Of a stretch of 12,239 nt of DNA, positions 1-8,600 are shown in pieces. Below the pieces are notes generated by a model. That model was not told the origin of the DNA. It saw only the letters and a program-made list of their open reading frames with translations, and did no database searches. The stretch is from Dimargaris cristalligena (taxonomy: Eukaryota; Kickxellomycota; Dimargaritomycetes; Dimargaritales; Dimargaritaceae), in assembly GCA_027576995.1 (NCBI GenBank), contig JANBQC010000736.1:1-12239 (forward strand). The letters run 5' to 3'. How positions within the stretch are numbered: the stretch's first letter is position 1; each line of letters opens with the position of its first letter. Both the position numbers and the translations under genes were made by a program.

Positions 1-1
1 G

Positions 2-766
2 CTGTTCCAGACCCACTACGAGGCCCCAGAGTTAAGATCGCAGGCCCTGATCGACCCCTTCACCATCGCCTCCATTTATCTCGAACAATGGGAGCCGTGT
101 CTCGCGGTACTGCGTTCCGGCGAACTCACCCACCACAGTCGTACCCTGATCCTGACCCGCGTCTTGGAGTTCGGTGGCAGTCACCGGAGCCCGACCATCG
201 TCCGGGGGGTGACGACCCTGTTGGATCAGCTAAATATGTGGGGGCAGCCGCGCAGTTTCGTATTTTACACGGGATTATTCCAAGTCTACTCGCGTTTCGA
301 GGACCACGCCGCCATGGCCACCCTCTGGGCCGATTTGCAACGCAACCCACATAGTATGGGGAACTGCACCCTCTCGGTGTTGATTGACTGTGGCCGGATC
401 CACCAATTTCCCCCCCTGGCCGAAGTCTTGGAATCGGCCGCGGCCCGGGGTTTAGAATTCAACGCCGGTAACTTTACCAGTTTGGTCGAATACTATTGCC
501 ATACCAATAACCCCCAGGCGGTTTTGACGGTCCTGACCCACGATATGCCCCAGCGGTGCATTGCCGTGGATCGGAAGTTAATGCGACACATCGCCTTCAT
601 CATCCAGCAGTTCGGCTCCCCTGAATCAATCGGCCAGATCCAACGTTTTGTGGCTGATACCCGGAACCAGGATTGGTTCGACTGGTGGAATGGGGCCTGT
701 GCGGATTATATTTCCCAATGTCGGGAGGCCGAGGCCGATCGGATCAGAAAGGAAAACGGTCGTTGA
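2..766 (+). CDS. Pentatricopeptide-repeat (PPR) protein, 3' part of gene (5' end outside window)
   Basis: The frame is open from base 2 to the TGA at 764-766, giving 254 C-terminal residues. No start codon is assigned because the frame runs off the left edge. The visible protein is an array of paired helices with 35-residue spacing: units begin near residues 85, 120, 155 and 190, and each has a hydrophobic helix A of the form FxGLFQVYS or FTSLVEYYC followed by a second helix. A less regular unit precedes them at about 48-84. The 35-residue period separates PPR from TPR (34) and HEAT repeats. PPR proteins in fungi usually bind single-stranded RNA in mitochondria and act in transcript maturation, stability or translation; the particular target cannot be read here. 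The missing N-terminus would hold any mitochondrial presequence. The protein ends in a short charged tail. The gene converges on CCT8. The PPR call is fairly secure; orthology is not assigned. Confidence 0.75.
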   Translation: MFQTHYEAPELRSQALIDPFTIASIYLEQWEPCLAVLRSGELTHHSRTLILTRVLEFGGSHRSPTIVRGVTTLLDQLNMWGQPRSFVFYTGLFQVYSRFEDHAAMATLWADLQRNPHSMGNCTLSVLIDCGRIHQFPPLAEVLESAAARGLEFNAGNFTSLVEYYCHTNNPQAVLTVLTHDMPQRCIAVDRKLMRHIAFIIQQFGSPESIGQIQRFVADTRNQDWFDWWNGACADYISQCREAEADRIRKENGR

Positions 767-990
767 AGAAGGTAACCCGACCCTAACTTTTTTTTTCCTT
801 CGACTATAGAGGCACCTGAATTTGATTAAAGGAATTGGCTATATCATCGATGGAGTATATACCCTCAATTACACATTTCAATACTATTTTTTACCGAATA
901 TAACTTAAAGGGGACAGGGTAATACAAAGTGCAGATGCATTGAACCGAACAGCTAGGCGAATCCTGGTAAGTCTCGTAAAGTTCGCATTA

Positions 991-1010
991 TGATTATAAA
1001 TGATTATAAA
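991..1010. repeat. Perfect 10-bp tandem duplication
   Basis: The decamer TGATTATAAA occurs twice in direct succession within the convergent spacer, followed by a degenerate third start (CGATG). It is AT-rich, non-coding and probably a replication-slippage product. No function is claimed. Confidence 0.85.
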
Positions 1011-1410
1011 CGATGTGAGGGAAGGAAAGTCACGGGCTGATATTGGTGAAATATGCTCTTAGGCCAAACCAGGGCTTTTCTACCCGCGAGGCGGTGCAGA
1101 CGGTGTGAAATGACTTGAAAAATAGGTTAGCAATCGGCTTACTGAGTATAGTTTTAACATGGTGCTTTGATCGAAATTACCCCTCAGTATAATTTAAATA
1201 AGATTGGTAATGACCAGGCCCAACATTCAGTGATACAAAAAAGTGTGCATTGTTCTACCAGGGGGTTGCAAAACAACAGGACATGTCCAGAAAATGTAAT
1301 TATGGGTGATCATCAAATATCTTTTAGCTAGCTAAATAAAACGATAGACGGAATCTGCAAATAGCTGTTCAGCGATTCGTATTCAAGACACAATGTTATT
1401 ATTTAATTAT

Positions 1411-1416
1411 TTTATT
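1411..1416 (-). terminator. Candidate poly(A) signal for CCT8
   Basis: The plus strand reads TTTATT, which is AATAAA on the CCT8 strand, about 270 bases beyond the CCT8 stop. Fungal polyadenylation signals are degenerate and AATAAA arises often by chance in AT-rich DNA, so this is only a candidate. Confidence 0.25.
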
Positions 1417-1687
1417 GCTCCCTTACAAGTAAACTGCGGTGCGGAAGTGCATGTATATGTGTGTTTTTTCTGTTCGGCAATGGTGCCAGTGTTGCATAGA
1501 TAGAGAGGAAAAGGCTGATAATTAGATGTTTTTCAAGTGGGACAATTTTAACTAGCTAATCCGAAAGTAGTCCAGTAGGCTGGAAGAGGTAAAGATAGTG
1601 GGCGACGGTATTATAAAAAAATAAAGAAATGCCGATTAAAGTATGAGGGTTGTCTCGCCCGCCAATAAAAAAGAAGAGAGTAGAAAA

Positions 1688-3702
1688 TTAGTCCTCATCC
1701 CAGTTGCTGTTGTTCTTGGGGGGTTTAGGGCCACCAGCGGGTTTGCTCATAATAATTTGATCCACCTTGAGAATGGTCAAGGCAGCGGAGGTCGCGTAGC
1801 GCAAGGCCCACTGCTTAACGACTAAGACATCAAAGATGTTGTTCTGGACGGCATCAAGGACCCCCGACGACGACGCCGACACCTCACCCACAGTACCGGC
1901 CAAGGTAGTAGCGGCCACCGTACTGGTAGCGGCTTCCACATCAACGCCAAAGACGCCGCGGTCCGATTTGTAGTGGGCCGAGTACAGCTTGGCGATGGTT
2001 TCGGAGCTATCGAGACCGGCGTTTTCGGCCAAGGTGCGGGGAATGACCTCAAGGGCTTCGGCGTACTTCTTGATGGCGTGTTGGTTCAGACCGGGGGTCT
2101 TTTCACCGTAGTTGGCCAAACGCTTGGACAGGGCCATTTCAGTGGCTCCGGCGCCGGCCAACAGGCGGGTGTCCTTGGTCAGGGCCTTGATGACGTTGAC
2201 GCCATCATCGATGGCACGCTCCAGGTCGTCCAAGTGGTTCTGGGTGGCTCCACGAATCACAATGGTGACAGTCTTGGTCGCCTCGGCCTCCTGACGGAAG
2301 ACCGTGACCCGGTCCCCGCCAATTTCCACGGACTCCACCACATCACAGTAACCCATTTCCTCAGGGGTAGGGGCACCCAAACGGGCCAGAGCGGTAGCAC
2401 CGGTAACGCGGCACAGACGGCGGAGATCAAATTTGGAGAGCACCTTGAGGGCCATGATGCCGTAGCGGTTGAGGTAGTGCATGACCAAGTCACCGATACC
2501 CGAGCCGGTCACAATCACCTTGACGCCAGCATCCGCCAGTTCCTTGACCTGAGTCTCAATCAGGACCTCTTCGCCCTTGGAGAAGTCAAGCATCTCCTGG
2601 GCGCTCGAGAGCAGCACGGTGCCCTTGGTTTCAGTCTGCGAGATATCCAAGGAACAGGTGAAGATGGCTACCTTGGCCTGGTTGGCGTTACGGACGATGC
2701 CTTCGGGCTGGCGAGCGAACACCATACCCCGCAGGACGCGGCTGTCATAGATGCCGCCACCCATGATCTTAACCACGCGCACACCGTCGACGCTGAACTG
2801 GGCGGGGTTCTTGGGCATGATCTGACCCACGGCCTCGGTGACCAGGTCGGCGAGGAGGTCTTCGTAGCCGTATTGCTTCGACGCAATGGCGGTACGGACA
2901 GCCTTGCGGAGCTCGGCGGGGTCGGCGAGACTGTTGACCTTATCGACCACCAGCTCCTCGAGAATTTCCTGGGCTTTGGCGGCCGCTAATTCGTAGCCCT
3001 GGATAATTTCACTGGGGTGCAGACCCATGCGCAGCAGCATCTCGGCCTTTTGCAATAACTCACCGGCGAAAATCACCACCAGGTTGGTACCGTCACCGAT
3101 TTCCTGTTCCTGCTGCTGGCTGCTCATGACCAACAGGCGGGCGGCGGGGTGCACGACCTCCAACTCCCGGATAATGGTGGCGGCGTCATTGGTGACGAAA
3201 AGCTTTTCCAGATGGTTAATCACCATCTTATTGCGACCGTTGGGGCCCAGGGAGGTCCGGGTCATTTCAGACATTTCCTTAATGGCGCCGATATTCCGAA
3301 CCACCGCTTCATCGGTTCCTTGAAGATGCTAGGGGGTGGGGAAAATAGAAATAGTGTGGGGTGTATCGAGTACAGTGCCGAGTCGCAAAGGACCGGTGTG
3401 GAGAACAGTATATAGTTGTATAACCAGAGTTGTTAGAAAATTAGGTTCGTCACCGAGGATGAAGCAGGACTGGACTCGGGCCCGACAAAGTATTCCAAGA
3501 ATTGCTAGGGTTTCTGTCGGACTCTCGGGAATCAACCCAATAGGTGGTTCGGCCCTAGTATATATATAGCAACCTGGGAGTAAATGCAGGGTTACGATAC
3601 GAACCACCGAGTGATCAACTCATCTACTGAGAAATGTAGGCGTACCTTGTACCCATCTTTGAAGAGCTGGGGCATCATGGGTTTGGGAATCCGGAGAGCC
3701 AT
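1688..3702 (-). CDS. CCT8: T-complex protein 1 subunit theta (CCT8), cytosolic chaperonin; two exons: join(3702..3646, 3328..1688)
   Basis: CCT8 is one of eight paralogous subunits of the TRiC/CCT double ring, which folds actin, tubulin and other cytosolic proteins by ATP-driven closure. Exon 1 (3702-3646, 19 codons) starts at an ATG with A at -3 and G at +4, and ends AAG|gtacgc. Exon 2 (3328-1688) begins HLQGTDEAVVRN, matching the conserved HFSGLEEAVYRN region of theta subunits from memory. The product is 565 residues, close to the usual 550-570. Group II chaperonin motifs are in order: GPNG at about 47-50, NDAAT at 66-70, GDGT (nucleotide phosphate binding) at 97-100, and the equatorial segment GAGATEMALSK in the C-terminal half. 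The tail AGGPKPP followed by an acidic WDED end is typical of theta and separates it from the other seven subunits. The start often chosen by ORF callers, a GTG at 3304, is internal and loses 27 residues. The gene is divergent from the sorting nexin and probably constitutive. Confidence 0.96.
3329..3645 (-). other. CCT8: CCT8 intron 1 (GT-AG, 317 nt, phase 0)
   Basis: On the minus strand the intron opens GTACGC right after the exon 1 lysine codon. It closes with a pyrimidine-rich stretch and CCCCTAG just before the exon 2 histidine codon. Both boundaries are fixed by alignment to the conserved theta-subunit N-terminus, which continues across the junction without gap or frame change. The length is not a multiple of three, and the TAG of the acceptor is in frame, so read-through would stop translation. 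No clean consensus branch-point sequence was seen near the acceptor. Confidence 0.9.
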
Positions 3703-5688
3703 AGTGAATAATATATATTGAACTCGCTGAGAGGATGGCGGGGTGGAAAATAGGGTGGATCACCAACTGAACGGGAATTAGCAGATATTTGGAAAAGGAA
3801 ATCAAGAACCTGGATTTAGTAGCAAGAAAGTAGAAGTAATGATCAAGGTCAGGCAGCGCTGCTGAAGGGCAAGGCTGTTCTCGCTCAGGCCGGGCCACTC
3901 CGCTCACTCGCTCTCTGATGTTCTTTGTCAGTCTAAGGATGACCCAGTCCCAGGCCACTTTTACATGGGCCTCACCCCTTTAAAGCCCAAGACCGGAGTC
4001 GGCTGAATTTTTGTTACTGTAGTGCCCCATTTAATACCATGGGCTTTAGCTTGCAATATACAAGAGTGGTGGACGTTGATTTAATAACAGTGCTGCCCAC
4101 ACTCTTGGTTGAAATTGGTTTACTAAAGGTCCGCTCAGAGAGAGTCGGTGCACCAGGGCTCATTATAAATCTAATAGCTATGGTGTTTAGACCATTCATT
4201 TGGTGTATAGTTTACTCTATTCTCACATAGGCCTACCACATCTCTAGTTGGCTATTATTGGCATCTGCATGGCTTTGTTTAACTATTGATTCGTCCGAAT
4301 ATTATTATGCCGTCAACTTCCCAAAATAGATCAGGTAGTCTATATTAAATATCTGTAACCAATATACCCCCCCTTTATTGACCTACTCCCAGCTTATGCT
4401 GCATCCTGCTGGATAAACTAACGAATGCGTCCAATTATATAGCCAAAAACCATTACATCTTGATCATTAGAATCAAAATTATCTGATACAAAATTCAACA
4501 GCAGTGACTATCGACCCACACTATATAATGGATAAGCCAACATAACACGCCCTGTGACCAACAGAGATCACTCACATTGACTTATTATTTAATTACTTAT
4601 TTAAAATACTTGTGGCTTACTTTGATAAATGTGTTGAGGTTTTATCTTACTTTTCCCTTCAGGCTCTTGGCAACACAAGTCTCTAACCCATTGGATAGGA
4701 TGCTGCCCCTTTGCGCTCCCCATATTGCTCCCCCGCCAAGGCCTAAAACCAATTCCTTTTAAATTCAGATGGGCCATCTATGTACCATTACATCTGTCTG
4801 GATATGGACAGGCAAGGCCGTGGGGGTTGGATAGCAGGCAGTCGCGTTGGAGGGTGATTCTGTAGAGGTAGTATCAGGGGAGCAGCCAAGGGGCTATAAT
4901 GAATTGCTTGCCGTTGACTATTATTGGAGCTGTTACCTCAAAACCCGGCGGATCAATGCAACGGAGTCCATTTTAGAGTGGCCACCTATGAACCATAAAA
5001 GCTATTTTATATATATTTGCGGAGTTTTACGTTTGGATTGGAGTGTTAACGGAATAATTAATGGAAGAGACAAGCGGATCACTCATTGAGGATTGACGTT
5101 GGCACAACTGCGATTGTCCCTGGCCACAAGCGCAGTGTCAGGCCACCTTGGTTATATTCTATACACCGCCAGCTGGTCACGCTTGCGGGGTTGGTGCCTT
5201 TTCAGCTGCTATGTGCGAACCGACCTCCGCCTGGAGTGTGGTACCTCGAAACACTAGCTTTCTATGCATGCATTCAATTCTGGTGTTTCGCCCTAGTCTA
5301 TGCCAAGTATTAGTAAACTTTCCCTCTCTTTCTTTCCCTTTTCTCTATTAGCATAGCTTTGTTTTCTATATAACGACCCTTTTCCACAGAAACATACCAA
5401 TGTCTCTGTAGTTGTCCTTCCCGCCATTGTTATTCCTCTGTTACGCCCTCCTAATTCATACCTACCTTTAATTCCCCCTACCGCGCTGCCTCCCCCAGTG
5501 CTCAGTTTAGGGCCCCGAGCCACCTTTTCTAATCTCCACACCAGCTGGAGCCGCCCAGTCCTGCGTCCTAACTAGCCGCATACATACTATTATACTTCCA
5601 GCCCTTAGTTGTTGACTGCAGTTCGATAGTCGTGAATTCAACGCCGTTCTCCCTTATATTTGGCATCTCTATTGCGTTTTCCTTACCC
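3703..5688. other. Divergent intergenic region (promoters of CCT8 and the sorting nexin)
   Basis: About 2 kb separates the two start codons, which point away from each other. The CCT8-proximal 250 bases are of mixed composition, 4000-4800 is strongly AT-rich, and 4800-5320 is more balanced. On the CCT8 side an AT stretch (TATATATT on the minus strand) lies within 20 bases of the ATG, too close to be an ordinary TATA box. On the other side there is a long pyrimidine tract and a TATATAA. Short stop-free frames occur (for example 4014-4199 minus, and 4847-5089 and 5086-5313 plus); the two plus-strand ones open at TTG, and none shows recognisable similarity. No tRNA or transposon hallmark was seen. 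Confidence 0.6.
5318..5373 (+). promoter_or_regulatory. Pyrimidine tract plus TATATAA: candidate core promoter of the sorting-nexin gene
   Basis: An unbroken 29-base C/T run occupies 5318-5346, and TATATAA occupies 5367-5373, about 315 bases before the assigned ATG. CT-rich tracts near transcription starts are a known feature of many fungal promoters, and the heptamer matches the TATA-box consensus. The alternative is an intron acceptor: the tract ends in CTCTATTAG at about 5350, which would place a 5' UTR intron here. Sequence alone does not decide. Confidence 0.35.
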
Positions 5689-8600
5689 ATGTCCGCCATA
5701 CCGCCCGTTTCATGGTGGCCATGGCTCCATAATCTCCTCTGGCCGATTCTCCGCACCGCCCTCTACATCCCACCATTAATAGTTACCGTTCTTGTAGTTC
5801 TCATTAGCATCAACGTTGTAGTCACCTATTATCTGTACCGGCAAAAAATTCACCAGTCGACTTCTCCCAAGCGCCGTGTAACCCCGGGTGCGGCACTCTA
5901 CCCTGACGTTCCGTGTTTGCGCTTCATTCACGACGAGCCTGGTTGGGCGGACGAAGACGAGGCCGTCATTCCCTTCACCGACGGCGGGATAGTACCTGAG
6001 CCCATACCTAATGACAACCCGACCTCCCCCGGCACGGATAAGTCGGCCACCCAGGAATTAAACCTCCAGTTCAATACCCTCCTGGATTATGCTATTCGGG
6101 ATTTTGTTCGTAGCTGGTTTCATACCATAAGCACCGACAGCCGTTTTCCCCATAGTGTTCGCCAGGAAATTACCGAGATATTACGAAAAGTAGCCAATCG
6201 GGCCGACCGGTTTGATTTGCCAACCCTACTGTCCAATCGGATAATACCCATTGTAACGGCCCATTTACACCAATTTCGCCTCGCTGAGCGTAAGGCCCGC
6301 AAGGTGTGGCAGGCCCGTGGCCTACCTACGACGACAGGTCGGCAACCCGAATCCCCGGCTCCAGCGGCCACCGCAGCAACTAACACCAGTGCATCCACCC
6401 ATACTCCATCTAAACACTCCATGTCGGCCGAGGGCTGGTCGGTGCCAATGGAGGAAAAACAGGCCTGGGATCGGTTAGTACTTCAACACTACCTCCCCAG
6501 TATGCTCCATCGTGCGATTGATCCCACAGCTATCACTGCACCCGCCCCACCCTTGGAATCGCCTGTTTGGCCTGCCGCCACAGTGTCTTTAGGTCACTTG
6601 CGCCAACTTACCACCCAGGTGTTACCACTGGTGTGTCCGCCAGCCACTCTGCAATCCCCCCTCCAGGCCGTCTTTATCCGCGAGATTATAACCGGGGCCG
6701 TCCTTCGCCCGGTGTGCCTCACCCTGTGTGATCCGGATACCTGGAATACCCAGCTTGACCAGTTTCTGACCCGGGCCATCGAGGAGCAAAATATGATCGC
6801 CCAGCTTCGGCAAGCCTTGAACGAGCAGTCCCAGCCGGTTGACTTGCTCAGCGGTCGGCCCGTAGAGGGGCGTCACTCCAACGAGGCCCAGCGGGACCCC
6901 CTGGTATCACCAACCCTACCCGCCATCACGGCGGGGAGTGGCATCACCTCCGTTGCAGCCAAACTACAGGGCGCGGCCTCCCACGCCCTGACCAACGCCG
7001 CCCATTCTCTACCATTCGCCCCCCGCGCGTCGTTGGATGGTGCACCTACTTACGACCAATTCATCTACAGCGTGAAGCACTGTACCGATTTGGGCGAAAT
7101 CAAGCAAATTCGGAACCAGATAGTCGCCCAAATTCGCACCAAACGCATTCTGGTGGAGGGGAAGAACAAGCAGGAAGTGGTGCACGGGGAACGAGTCAAA
7201 GATATCAACGTATACATCAACCGCCTTCTCATTGCCAAAAAACTCGCCGAGAAACAAATTATGCTCCTGGGTCGGGAAGTCTACCGTAAGGATCGCTACA
7301 GCAGCTATTTCATGCCGAATGGCCCCGGCCCGGCCTGTCTGGATACCGTGAAGGAGGACCTCGCGCCAGTACCGGGAGTCCGTCAGCCCGTGGGGGGTCG
7401 CAGCCGGGCGGACTCGGCCCCGGAAGTCGCCGTTACTGATGGCACGGCCTACCCATATCCGCACGGACCCCGCTTCACCTTTCACGAAATCCTGACTAAC
7501 CACGTCGCCCTGTCCTACTTCACCGAGTACATGGATTTGATCGGTAAGATCATCAATCTCCAATTCTGGCTAACCGTGGAGGGGCTCAAACGGCACCCCC
7601 AGTCGACCAACGCCCAACAGCTAGGGACCGTTCTCCGCGCCATCTACCGCACTTATTTTTCGGCGGATGCGGTGGATGAGCTAGATATTTCCGACGATAT
7701 GGCCCAGGACCTGCGCGAGCGATTCGACCAATTTAACCGAAATTACATGGTGGACTCAGCCGACGAACTCGGACCCGACCGCAGCCAGGAATTGTTCGAG
7801 CTGGTCATTGCCGCCCAGTACGATGTGTTCCAGTCCATGAAACAGCAGTACTACCCGTTGTTTTTGCGGAGTGGACTCTATTACCGGTTTTTAACGGCCA
7901 ACAGTAATCCAGAGGAGCAAGCCCCGCCTAGTCCATCCCTCGCCCAGTCGCCCGTCACCATCTCTTCTCACTTGCTAGAGCCCCGGGGCCCTACCCAACG
8001 CACTCGGCGGTCCCCCTCGATCAACAGTTCCCTTTCAGCCCGTTATGGGTTAACCATGGGCTCACAGGCGAGTCGACCCCCTCGCGACACGGATACCATC
8101 CGAACCTCATCCTCGCGCTTGGCCCCCTCGGATATTCTGCTGGGACGTTCCCGCGGTCTACCCCAGCCGTCTGATAAATCCAGCGCCATTGCGGCGGTAT
8201 CCACTACCACCGTGAGTATCCACACCAGCAAGTCTGATGTGGGTTCGCTTGGTTTAGCGATCCATCAATCAAACCCCACTCGCTCCCCATTGGTCGAGTC
8301 CCAGCAACTAGGAACCAGCCTTCCCTCTACGTTAGGGAAGCTCCCTCCTATCGGGCCCCGCCCTCCTCCGGCCTCATCCACAGCCACGGCTACCACTACC
8401 ATCCACCACCGGGTGATGGTTCCAGTCCCCACCACTGAGGACCCTCTACTCAATCCCAATAGGGATCCGGCACAGCCTAACCGATGCCCATCAACCTCCA
8501 CCCAGGGGACTCCTCCGGATACGGATACCGAGTATAATCCCGAGCCCACCGAAATCCCCGAAACTGACCTACTGGCTACAGATGCGGTAGAAGCGGTAGA

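Larger units (their letters stand above)
767..1687. other. Convergent intergenic spacer, no gene recognised
   Basis: About 920 bases lie between the stop of the PPR gene and the stop of CCT8, so the spacer should hold both 3' UTRs and polyadenylation sites. It is AT-rich apart from a more balanced stretch at about 900-1130. A run of nine T at 788-796 follows the PPR stop, and a run of seven A at 1615-1621 (T on the CCT8 strand) follows the CCT8 stop. The longest frames are short and have no recognisable similarity. I looked for tRNA, snRNA, snoRNA and RNase P-like motifs and found nothing convincing. Confidence 0.7.

Noticed and set aside
900..1130. Possible structured RNA: the GGAAGGAAAGTCACGGGC stretch recalls RNase P conserved region I
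   Set aside because: The other conserved RNase P regions were not found downstream, and no closing helix joins the ends. One short purine-rich match is not enough.
1973..2989. Plus-strand open frame of 338 codons opposite CCT8
   Set aside because: It lies entirely antisense to a protein with strong family similarity. Long antisense frames are expected opposite GC-rich, biased coding DNA; the translation is Gly/Leu/Val-rich with no recognisable domain.
3620..3958. Minus-strand 112-codon frame covering CCT8 exon 1
   Set aside because: It reads exon 1 in a different frame from the theta-subunit N-terminus, so the overlap is coincidental.
4014..4199. Minus-strand 61-codon frame starting with ATG in the divergent spacer
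   Set aside because: Short, Ser/Thr-rich, no similarity recognised, and the opposite strand is open over much of the same interval; most likely chance.
4847..5313. Two plus-strand frames (80 and 75 codons) in the divergent spacer
   Set aside because: Both begin at TTG rather than ATG, lie in different frames without a convincing intron between them, and match no family I know.
5632..5688. GTG at 5632 as the start of the sorting nexin
   Set aside because: Nuclear fungal genes rarely start at GTG, and the ATG at 5689 already gives the expected N-terminal membrane region. The upstream open frame is reported separately as an unresolved 5' end.
7009..7563. Minus-strand frame of 184 codons opposite the sorting nexin
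   Set aside because: It is antisense to the conserved linker and RGS region, with no recognisable similarity; a codon-bias shadow.
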